From CAZMXS01 sp964570325 (GTDB lineage Bacteria > Verrucomicrobiota > Kiritimatiellia > CAIQIC01 > CAZMXS01): 64,000 bases of DNA. The notes below the pieces were generated by a model. It made no database searches and was not told the origin of the DNA. It saw only the letters and a list, made by a program, of their open reading frames with translations. Of the stretch, positions 16,763-24,049 are shown in pieces. The DNA is taken from the NCBI GenBank assembly GCA_964570325.1, contig CAZMXS010000002.1, positions 62,001 to 126,000 on the forward strand, read 5' to 3'. The translations under genes and the position numbers were made by a program. The number at the start of each line of letters is the position of its first letter. Positions within the stretch are counted from its first letter, which is position 1.

Positions 16763-17884
16763 ATGCAAGCTTTTCTTGCCGGCCTGAGCCAGTTCCTACT
16801 GGTCACCGCCGGTGCTTTCGTCATCCTGTTATTGCTGGCCAGTTGGTTCCGTTACCAGGCGCTGTTGCGCGCCGCCGAGGCCGGCGGCGCCGGATTCGCC
16901 AACGGTCAACCGGACCCGTTTCTTTTCGCGGTTAACTCCCGGCTTGGCTCGCTATGGCGCGCCTCCGCCCCCTTCGGTGTGGGCTTGTTGGAAACCGCCG
17001 GGACAGCGGCGGACGTCCGCGCGGAGGAAATCGCGGACGCCCTGCGACCGCTGCTGCGCAAGCGGGATATTGTGCTGGTGACCGGAAAACGGGTCGGCTT
17101 GGTGGTTGGCGCGGCTCGCGTTCATTTCCCAGTCATCGCAAACCGGATTCTCCAGGGGTTGCGGCCGGTTCGTATCGGCCGGGAACACCGTGCCTTGTCC
17201 CGCGCCGGATTGTGCGCGGGTTTCGCCACGGCGCCGGAGAACGGCACGCGCGCCAGCGCCCTGATTGCCGCGGCCGAGGCGGCGCTGCGGCAAGCCGCCG
17301 CCGAACCGGCGGGTTGGCATCTGGCCGAAAGCCCCGCGGCGGCCGCGGCGGCCGGCGCGCCGCACCAACCGTTGTCGCCCGGCCGGTTCCTGATTAACGC
17401 CCAACGCTTCGGGTCTCGCTGCCGCAAGGAACGTCGGCCGTACGCCGTTGGCGTTGTCGGCGTGGATCATCTCGCGCGCTATCTGGATCATTACGGCCCC
17501 CAAGCGGGGCCGGCCATCATCCGACATCTCGGCCGCCTCCTGCGAAATGGCGTGCGGCCCGCCGATCTGGTCGGGCAGTTGGCGGAGAACGAGTTTGGGC
17601 TGGTATTCGACAGCGACGCCGCGATGGCGCTGCGGATTACCCAGCGGCTGGCAGATCAGGTGAAGAAATCCAGTCTGGACCACGCCGGCGCCAGCCTTAA
17701 AATTACTATTTCGATTGGCGTCGCGGCTTGTCCCGAACACGGGCTGGTGCCGCCGCTGCTGCTCGAATCCGCGCAGGCCGCTTTGGAAACCGCGCGCGAC
17801 CGCGGCGGCAACATCAGCCTGGTCTATACCGATGACATGGCCGGACGCCGGCGACCGGCAGGGGCCAGGGCGGAAACCTATTGA
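16763..17884 (+). CDS. Membrane-anchored protein with degenerate GGDEF domain(s)
   Basis: A 373-residue protein with one N-terminal transmembrane helix (about residues 8-28). The C-terminal 160 residues follow the diguanylate-cyclase fold (VVGVDHLARYLDHYG, then IIRHLGRLLR), but the signature GGDEF reads AENEF, so c-di-GMP synthesis is unlikely. The middle part (about 70-190) looks like a second, still more eroded copy (FGVGLLETAG, RKRDIVLV). An Ala-rich linker separates the two. It may be a c-di-GMP or nucleotide sensor, or a scaffold. It lies 10 bp after the UgpC-type gene, which suggests co-transcription. Confidence 0.6.
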   Translation: MQAFLAGLSQFLLVTAGAFVILLLLASWFRYQALLRAAEAGGAGFANGQPDPFLFAVNSRLGSLWRASAPFGVGLLETAGTAADVRAEEIADALRPLLRKRDIVLVTGKRVGLVVGAARVHFPVIANRILQGLRPVRIGREHRALSRAGLCAGFATAPENGTRASALIAAAEAALRQAAAEPAGWHLAESPAAAAAAGAPHQPLSPGRFLINAQRFGSRCRKERRPYAVGVVGVDHLARYLDHYGPQAGPAIIRHLGRLLRNGVRPADLVGQLAENEFGLVFDSDAAMALRITQRLADQVKKSSLDHAGASLKITISIGVAACPEHGLVPPLLLESAQAALETARDRGGNISLVYTDDMAGRRRPAGARAETY

Positions 17885-17885
17885 A

Positions 17886-17918
17886 ATTGTCCAATGCCAA
17901 GTGCCAAATGCCAATTGA
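17886..17918. repeat. Degenerate short-period intergenic repeat (tgccaa units)
   Basis: Consecutive variants of caatgccaa, gtgccaa and atgccaat immediately after the GGDEF-like gene and before pdxJ. Confidence 0.55.
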
Positions 17919-17964
17919 GTAGCGGTCGCCGGGCCGGTGACCATCCGACCCGGGGGCGGCTCGT

Positions 17965-18711
17965 ATGAAGCCCAGCGTTCAGCTCCGGCTCGGAGTCAAC
18001 ATTGACCATGTTGCCACGCTTAGACAAGCACGTGGAACGGATTATCCCGACCCGCTGGCGGCCGCGCGCATCTGCATTGCCGCCGGCGCCGACGGGATCA
18101 CCATCCATCTGCGCGAGGACCGCCGACACATCCAGGATCGCGACCTGTTTGCGCTCCGCCGCGAGCGGACCATCCCGTTGAACCTGGAAATGGCCAACAC
18201 GCCGGAAATCCTGCGCATCGCGTTGCGCGCCCGGCCGGACGAGGCCTGCCTGGTGCCGGAAAAGCGGCGGGAGCTGACAACGGAGGGTGGGCTGGACGCC
18301 GCCGCCGCCATTTCCCGCCTGCGGCCAACGATCCGGGCCTTGACTGATGCCGGGGTCGCCGTGAGTCTATTTCTGGAGCCCGATCCGCGCCAGCTCGACG
18401 CGGCCGCGGAATTGGGGGTGCCGTATGTCGAATTGCACACCGGCACATTTTGCAACGCGCGCGGCGCCGCCGCCCGGCGAGAACTGCAGCGCCTGATTAC
18501 TGGGGCGCGCCATGCCCACCGACTTGGGCTGCGCGTCAACGCCGGCCATGGCATCAATCTGCACAACTTGAAGGGCATTCTCCGGATACCCCACCTGAAC
18601 ACACTGAACATCGGGCACAGCATTGTCGCCCGCGCCGTACTGGTCGGACTGGACGCTGCGGTCCGCGAAATGCGGCAGGCAATGTCCGCCTACCGCGGAG
18701 GCGACCGATGA
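17965..18711 (+). CDS. pdxJ: Pyridoxine 5'-phosphate synthase
   Basis: A 248-residue TIM-barrel enzyme that condenses deoxyxylulose 5-phosphate with 3-amino-1-hydroxyacetone phosphate in vitamin B6 synthesis. Family landmarks are VNIDHVATLRQARGT at residues 11-25 and ITIHLREDRRHI at 45-56, with VNAGHGINLHN near the C-terminus. Length is typical. It overlaps acpS by ATGA, the order seen in many bacteria (pdxJ-acpS). Confidence 0.95.
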   Translation: MKPSVQLRLGVNIDHVATLRQARGTDYPDPLAAARICIAAGADGITIHLREDRRHIQDRDLFALRRERTIPLNLEMANTPEILRIALRARPDEACLVPEKRRELTTEGGLDAAAAISRLRPTIRALTDAGVAVSLFLEPDPRQLDAAAELGVPYVELHTGTFCNARGAAARRELQRLITGARHAHRLGLRVNAGHGINLHNLKGILRIPHLNTLNIGHSIVARAVLVGLDAAVREMRQAMSAYRGGDR

Positions 18712-19184
18712 AACTGTCAGGGGTGCTCGGAATAGGCATTGATCTCGTCGAGAACCGGCGCATGCGCGACAGTCTCGCGCGCTGGGGCGCCCGTTTCAAA
18801 GCCAAGGTCTTCCTCCCCGCCGAGCAGGCCTATTGCGACAGCCGCGCCCAACCCTGGCGGCATTATGCCGGCCGGTTCGCGGTCAAAGAGGCTGTCAGCA
18901 AGGCTTTTGGCACCGGCATTGGCGCCCATCTCGACTGGTTGGACATCGAGGTGGTCCGCGATGAAGATACCGGCGCGCCGGCGGTGCGCTTGAATGGCAA
19001 GGGAGCGCGGATGGCGCAACGGCGCGGTGTCGCGGCGGTGCTGGCCAGCCTATCGCACACGCGAACTCAGACGATCGCGCAGGCGGTGCTGGTGGGCCAC
19101 CCGGCAGAGGGCGGGCCGTCTGGGTCGGCAGGCGCAAACATCTTGGATTCGCAAATCGCAAATCGGAAATCGGAAATCCCATGA
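18708..19184 (+). CDS. acpS: Holo-[acyl-carrier-protein] synthase with repeat-derived C-terminal tail
   Basis: A 158-residue phosphopantetheinyl transferase that activates acyl carrier protein. The magnesium ligands are Asp12 in GIGIDLVE and Glu61 in RFAVKEAVSKAFGTG. The usual AcpS domain ends by about residue 125-130. Here another 25-30 residues follow, the last dozen encoded by an AT-rich intergenic-type repeat (SQIANRKSEIP). The start ATG overlaps the pdxJ stop and the stop overlaps the nnr start, both as ATGA. Confidence 0.9.
   Translation: MKLSGVLGIGIDLVENRRMRDSLARWGARFKAKVFLPAEQAYCDSRAQPWRHYAGRFAVKEAVSKAFGTGIGAHLDWLDIEVVRDEDTGAPAVRLNGKGARMAQRRGVAAVLASLSHTRTQTIAQAVLVGHPAEGGPSGSAGANILDSQIANRKSEIP
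19148..19180. repeat. Short-period repeat (aaatcg units) inside the acpS 3' end
   Basis: Four successive variants of gcaaatc/ggaaatc, read in frame as the end of AcpS and abutting the nnr start codon. Confidence 0.6.
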
Positions 19185-20752
19185 AAGTTGTCACTACGGC
19201 GCAAATGCGCGAATTGGATCGGCGCACGATCGAGGAAGCCGATATCACCGGCGAGGAGCTGATGGAGCGGGCCGGCGGGGGCGTCGCCGGAGCGGTCCAG
19301 CACCTGGCGGAGATTGCCGGATTCAATCGGCCTTTTGTCCTGTTGGTGGCCGGCCGGGGCAACAACGGGGGGGATGCCTTCGCGGCGGCGCGGCACTTGA
19401 AGGAATGGGGCGCCGACGCGGAGGTCTGGCTGGCCGGCGCCGCCAACGAAATCAAGGGCGACGCGCTCAAGCACCTCAGCCGCATGCGCGCCGCGCACGT
19501 GCCGCTGCGTGAACTGCCGACCAAGGAGGATTGGGAGGACGCCGCCGGCTATCGCGCCGGCGCCGACATCCTGGTGGACGGCGTGCTGGGCACCGGCGCC
19601 GCCGGGCCGGCCCGCGGGCCCGCGGTCGGCGCGATTGAGTTCATCAACATGCAATCGCGCGACTCCCTCGTAGTCGCCATTGACCTGCCCTCCGGATTGG
19701 ACGCCGACACCGGGCAGGTGAACGGCGCGGCGGTCCTGGCGGACCTCACCGTCACGATCGGATTGCCCAAGACCGGCTTGATGGCGCCGGCGGCGCTGGA
19801 TTATGTCGGTTGCATCGAGGTGGTGGACATCGGTATCCCGCCGGCGTTTGTCGAACAAGCCGGACCCGACCCGGCGCGGGAACTGATCTATTCCAGCGAT
19901 TTGCGGGGGCTCTTCCCACGCCGGCCGCGCGCCGCCCACAAAGGTCGTTTTGGCCATGTGCTGCTGATCGGCGGCGCCCGCGGCTACGCCGGCGCAATCA
20001 CGCTCGCCGCCCGCGCCGCGCTGCGCGGGGGCGCGGGATTGGTAACCGTGTTGACGCCGGAGGAAATCGCCCCTGTCGTGGCGGCGGCCAGCCTGGAAAC
20101 GATGGTGATCGGCGTTCCCGCGACCGAACAGGGGGCGATCGCGCCCGAGGTGTGGCAGACCTGGCGGGCCCGCGCCGACGAGTTCAACGCCGTCCTCGTC
20201 GGCCCGGGCCTGACGCGCCACGACTCGAGCCTGCAACTGGTGCGACAAATCATCCGCGAGTGCTCCGCACCGCTGGTGCTGGACGCCGATGCGTTGAGTG
20301 TGATGGAAGGCCAGGCGCACCGCCTCGGCAACGCGCGGCGTTCGCTGGTGATCACCCCTCACCCCGGCGAGATGGCGCGCCTGTTAATGAAAAAAACTGA
20401 GGACATTCAGGCGAACCGCTTCGCCGCCGCGCGCGAGGCCGCCGAGCAAACCCAGGGGGTCGTCGTGCTCAAGGGCGCGGGCACAGTGGTAACCCAGCCG
20501 GGCGCGGCCATGCATGTCAATCTGACCGGCAACCCGGGCATGGCCACCGGCGGCACCGGCGATGTGCTGGCGGGACTGCTCACCAGTTTCATCGGCCAGG
20601 GACTCAACCCTTTCGACGCGGCCCGCGCGGCGGTGTATATTCACGGACGTGCCGGCGACATGGCGGCCTGGCGCAAGTCCCAGGCCGGTCTGATCGCCGG
20701 CGATCTGATTGAGGAATTGCCGTTCGCGTTGCGGGATCTGACGTTGCGGTAG
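19181..20752 (+). CDS. nnr: Bifunctional NAD(P)H-hydrate epimerase/dehydratase
   Basis: A 523-residue fusion that repairs damaged NADHX/NADPHX. The N-terminal YjeF_N epimerase half (residues 1-215) has GRGNNGGDAF at 58-67 and VDGVLGTGAAG. The C-terminal ADP-dependent dehydratase half has GHVLLIGGARGYAGA and the ribokinase-like GGTGDVLAG near residue 455. It is translationally coupled to acpS. An acpS-nnr order is common. Confidence 0.95.
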   Translation: MKVVTTAQMRELDRRTIEEADITGEELMERAGGGVAGAVQHLAEIAGFNRPFVLLVAGRGNNGGDAFAAARHLKEWGADAEVWLAGAANEIKGDALKHLSRMRAAHVPLRELPTKEDWEDAAGYRAGADILVDGVLGTGAAGPARGPAVGAIEFINMQSRDSLVVAIDLPSGLDADTGQVNGAAVLADLTVTIGLPKTGLMAPAALDYVGCIEVVDIGIPPAFVEQAGPDPARELIYSSDLRGLFPRRPRAAHKGRFGHVLLIGGARGYAGAITLAARAALRGGAGLVTVLTPEEIAPVVAAASLETMVIGVPATEQGAIAPEVWQTWRARADEFNAVLVGPGLTRHDSSLQLVRQIIRECSAPLVLDADALSVMEGQAHRLGNARRSLVITPHPGEMARLLMKKTEDIQANRFAAAREAAEQTQGVVVLKGAGTVVTQPGAAMHVNLTGNPGMATGGTGDVLAGLLTSFIGQGLNPFDAARAAVYIHGRAGDMAAWRKSQAGLIAGDLIEELPFALRDLTLR

Positions 20753-20789
20753 AAGCGAAGACTAATCCATTCCATCCAGGATGCGGAAC

Positions 20790-21425
20790 ATGAAAAAAGG
20801 CATATCTGTCGCTTGGGCGCCACGCCGGGCAACCCGATGGCTGCTGGCCCTGTTACTCCTGTCCGGTGTCTGCGGCGCCCGCATCGCAACCGGCCAGGCA
20901 CTGCCGGCGGCGGCGTCACCCAATCTGGTTGATAATCCTGGTTTCGACGGCGAGCCTGGCGCAGAATTGGATGGTTGGGGCAGTTTTGGAATAGATGCTG
21001 AAAACACCGCGGTTCTGCCCCATGTATCCGACCGGCCGCAAGGCGGCGCCGTGCTCAAGCTGGCCAAAAAGAACGATGACGAATACGCCTTTCTCTGGCA
21101 ACGCCTGGAAGACAAACTGGCGCCGACTGAGCGAACGCTTTACGCGAGCGCCTGGTTCAAGGTGATCAGCGCGCCCGGCGCCTGCGAACCATACATTTCC
21201 ATCGCCGTGAAGAAAAAAGAAACTTACGAAATGGTGCTGGACGAAAAGAGCATCGCGCGGAAAAGCCCGGGTTGGCAAAAGGTGAGTGTCAAGTTCAAGC
21301 TGCCCGACAAGAAGGAACTGCCGGACTTCAGCCAGGTCCATGTCGAGGTGGATATCGGCATCAAAGGTTACGGCGCGGCCGAGGTGCTGGTGGACGATGT
21401 ATATGCGGGAACCAAGCCGCGGTGA
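20790..21425 (+). CDS. Exported hypothetical protein, CBM-like beta-sandwich
   Basis: A 211-residue protein with a basic n-region, a hydrophobic signal segment (about residues 15-30) and a likely cleavage site near GQA. The mature part begins NLVDNPGFDGEPG...LDGW, the opening typical of carbohydrate-binding beta-sandwich modules found at the start of many secreted proteins in this phylum. It ends with a VLVDDVYAG strand, also typical of that fold. No catalytic domain is attached. An alternative ATG lies nine bases upstream. It converges with the glycosyltransferase gene. Confidence 0.55.
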   Translation: MKKGISVAWAPRRATRWLLALLLLSGVCGARIATGQALPAAASPNLVDNPGFDGEPGAELDGWGSFGIDAENTAVLPHVSDRPQGGAVLKLAKKNDDEYAFLWQRLEDKLAPTERTLYASAWFKVISAPGACEPYISIAVKKKETYEMVLDEKSIARKSPGWQKVSVKFKLPDKKELPDFSQVHVEVDIGIKGYGAAEVLVDDVYAGTKPR

Positions 21426-21446
21426 GCGTCCGCTGGTCTTGAAAAG

Positions 21447-22433
21447 CTAGGCCGGTAGTTTCCCCAGCGCCGCCGCCAGAACAGTTTCAACGGTAAGCGC
21501 CGCCAGATCACCCTGCGGGGCACGCAGAATGGTCACGCGCGTTCCGCGCGGCCCCCAGTTTTCCGGGTTGCTCGGACCAAAAAGCGCCACCACCGGCAGG
21601 CCCAGCGCCGCCGCGAGATGGGTGATGCCCGAGTCGTTCCCAACATATCCCGCGCAACCCGCCAGGCCGGCCGCCAATTCCACCAGCGTGCAATCCGTCA
21701 GGACGGGGAACTCCGCGCGCGCAGCGGCCAGCGCCCGGCGCGCGCCATCATCCGCCTCGCCCAGAATGAAAAAGGGCCACCACTCCGCCGCCGCCAACCC
21801 CTGGGCCAATTTCAGGAAGCGTTCGGCCGGCCAGTTTTTTTTGGGGCTGCCACTGCCGGGATGCAATGCCACCGCCCGGCCCGTCAAGCCCATCCGCGCG
21901 CGCCGTTCGTTGCCCTGTTGCCGTAATTCGGTCGGCAGTTCGAGACGAGGCGCGGCCCCGCTCTCATAAATGGCGAAAGATTCCAACGGTTTGATTAGGT
22001 GATCCACGGCATGTCCCGCGGCCACGATCGGGGAACCATAGAGCAACTGGCGCGCGCCGGCGGCCAGTAAGTTGTTTTGCACAACGCCATCCGGATCGTG
22101 CAAATAGCTCAAAATAAAATGAAAAGACTCGATCCAGGCCGCCTGTTCCGGGCTGAAGGCAGGCCGCTTGGCAAAAAAACGCGCCATTTCAGCGCGGTCC
22201 AGGGAATCCACGTGATCCACCAAACCGCCGGCCAACGCCAGGTTGGCGATATGCGGATAGCCAATCAATTCAATATAAGCCCGCGGCCAGTTTTCGCGCA
22301 AAGCGCGCAGCGCCGGCAGCGTCACAATAAAATCGCCGATCGCGCCGCCGCGCAGCACAAGAATTCGGATGGGAATGGAAGAGTTCAGAATGCAGCATGC
22401 AGGTTTCGGAGCTGGCGTGGCAGCGACCGGCAT
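21447..22433 (-). CDS. Glycosyltransferase family 9 (heptosyltransferase-like)
   Basis: A 328-residue GT-B enzyme of the ADP-heptose transferase family. It has ILVLRGGAIGDFIVTLPALRAL at the N-terminus, then HPGSGSPKKNWP and GNDSGITHLAAALGLPVVALFG in the donor-binding half. Such enzymes build the lipopolysaccharide core in the cytoplasm; the actual sugar is unknown. The first 20 or so residues have no homology and are partly encoded by a repeat-like stretch (22381-22404), so the true start may be further downstream at a non-ATG codon. Confidence 0.8.
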   Translation of the reverse strand: MPVAATPAPKPACCILNSSIPIRILVLRGGAIGDFIVTLPALRALRENWPRAYIELIGYPHIANLALAGGLVDHVDSLDRAEMARFFAKRPAFSPEQAAWIESFHFILSYLHDPDGVVQNNLLAAGARQLLYGSPIVAAGHAVDHLIKPLESFAIYESGAAPRLELPTELRQQGNERRARMGLTGRAVALHPGSGSPKKNWPAERFLKLAQGLAAAEWWPFFILGEADDGARRALAAARAEFPVLTDCTLVELAAGLAGCAGYVGNDSGITHLAAALGLPVVALFGPSNPENWGPRGTRVTILRAPQGDLAALTVETVLAAALGKLPA

Positions 22434-22467
22434 ACAAGCCGATGTTGAGGCTGGCCCATGATCCGCA

Positions 22468-23031
22468 TCAGTAAATCGTCAAGCCAAGCACGAGCAGCAA
22501 CAAGGCGATGGTCAGCCGTATCAGCGCCAACCCCCGGATGATCCCGTTGGTGCGAGTCAAGCGCTCCGCCACCTGACGAAAGCGATAGGGGCTGAGCATC
22601 AATACAATGCCGACCACCACCCAGACATAGGCAATCACGACCAGCAGCAGCCGCCAGGCGGAATCGTGCCAGCGGGCAACGTTCAGAACCGGATTGGCGA
22701 GCAACATCAGCAAACCGCCCAAAGCGCGCGGCGCGAGCAACTCATCCATGAACTTGATGACCAGGAAAAACGCAATGGGCGCGGCCGCATAAACGTATGG
22801 TTTGAGAAAATCAAACCGCCCCAGCGAGGCATGCAAGATGACCCAGGCCACCCATGCCAGGCACACGGCCGACAGGATCCACCCCGGCCAAAGGCTGCGG
22901 GGGAACGCCATCACGGCCGCGCGAAATCGAGCGGGGGCCAGCAGGGCGGGAATGCTCGATAACGCCAGCAAGGCCGCCAGAATAAAGGCAATCTGCGCCA
23001 GAGTCAGCGGAGGATTGATCAGCGGTTGCAT
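22468..23031 (-). CDS. Multi-span membrane protein, unknown
   Basis: A 187-residue, strongly hydrophobic protein with about five or six predicted membrane helices (near 12-32, 47-67, 76-96, 98-114, 124-147 and 163-186). A positively charged RFRQVAERLTRTNG loop before the last helix suggests a cytoplasmic face. No family motif is recognised. It lies between prmA and the glycosyltransferase in the same orientation. No clear Shine-Dalgarno sequence precedes the ATG at 23031. Confidence 0.6.
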   Translation of the reverse strand: MQPLINPPLTLAQIAFILAALLALSSIPALLAPARFRAAVMAFPRSLWPGWILSAVCLAWVAWVILHASLGRFDFLKPYVYAAAPIAFFLVIKFMDELLAPRALGGLLMLLANPVLNVARWHDSAWRLLLVVIAYVWVVVGIVLMLSPYRFRQVAERLTRTNGIIRGLALIRLTIALLLLVLGLTIY

Positions 23032-23176
23032 GGTGGAAGAGAATCGTCCGGCGCCGGTTGCCGCGCACTAAACACGAATGGCGCAATTACTGTTGTTGTG
23101 GCCGCGATTCACGGTTCCTTTCGTCAATTTGGCTGTCCGACAATACCACAGCGGCGGGCCAAGGAAAGCACTCTCT

Positions 23177-24049
23177 TCATGGCCGCTCCAGCACCAGTCC
23201 GCACCATTCGCCGTCGCCATCACGCGCGGTTTCGCGCGCGCCCAGCGCCAGAAAGGCGTCCGCGACCTCGTCGGCCTCGGGCTCACGCATCCCGCTGAGC
23301 ACCAGATAACGCGCGGCCGCGGCGGCGAGCGCCGGCGCCGCATCCACCAACAGGCGCGCATAAAGGTTGGCGCACACGACATCAAATCGCCCGCTCGGGA
23401 GGCTGCGGGTCACATCCCCGGCCAACAGGCGAATACGCCGCTCAAGCCGGTTCAACCGGATATTAATCCGAGCCTGCCGCAACGCCTGTTCGTCCGAATC
23501 AAACGCCACAACGGTGCGACAACCCAGGCGCGCGGCGGCCAGCGCCAGGATACCGCTGCCGGCGCCGGCATCGAGCACGCGGCGCGGCGCGGCGCGCGTA
23601 AAAATCCGGTCCAGCGCCTCCAGGCAGAAACGGGTGGTAAAATGATCGCCGGTGCCGAAACTCAAGCCAGGGTCAATAATCACGGTTGCGCGGCCGCGGT
23701 CTGCCGCGCGCGCGCGCCGCCAGGCCGGCCGGATCAGCAGGCGGCGCCCGACCGCCAGCGGTTGAAAATGCCGACGCCAATAAGCGCGCCAATCGCGTTC
23801 ACGATAATCCCGGGCAGCCACGCCGCGCGCCTCCGGCCGGGCGGCAAGCACACGCCGGGCCAGGCCGGCCGCGACACCGTCGCAAAAATAGATTTCAACC
23901 CAGGTCCGCGGATCGCCGGGCCGGGATAATTCCACTGGTTCAAGCGCCCACGCCTGCCGCACCCAGTCTGCCAAACGGGCGGCGGCAGCGGAGTCCGCCG
24001 TCTCCACGGTCAGAACGACGCCTGCATCGGGATGGTGGCCCGTTTTCAT
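23177..24049 (-). CDS. prmA: Ribosomal protein L11 methyltransferase (PrmA-like)
   Basis: A 290-residue SAM-dependent methyltransferase. The SAM-binding motif I is DAGAGSGILALAAARLG. FGTGDHFTTRFCLEAL just before it and VVCANLYARLL (in place of NILA) after it place it in the PrmA family, which trimethylates L11. The N-terminal domain is recognisable but divergent. Its ATG overlaps the stop of the AsmA-like gene (ATGA), so it ends a long co-transcribed series. The start at 24049 is preferred to a longer frame. Confidence 0.83.
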   Translation of the reverse strand: MKTGHHPDAGVVLTVETADSAAAARLADWVRQAWALEPVELSRPGDPRTWVEIYFCDGVAAGLARRVLAARPEARGVAARDYRERDWRAYWRRHFQPLAVGRRLLIRPAWRRARAADRGRATVIIDPGLSFGTGDHFTTRFCLEALDRIFTRAAPRRVLDAGAGSGILALAAARLGCRTVVAFDSDEQALRQARINIRLNRLERRIRLLAGDVTRSLPSGRFDVVCANLYARLLVDAAPALAAAAARYLVLSGMREPEADEVADAFLALGARETARDGDGEWCGLVLERP

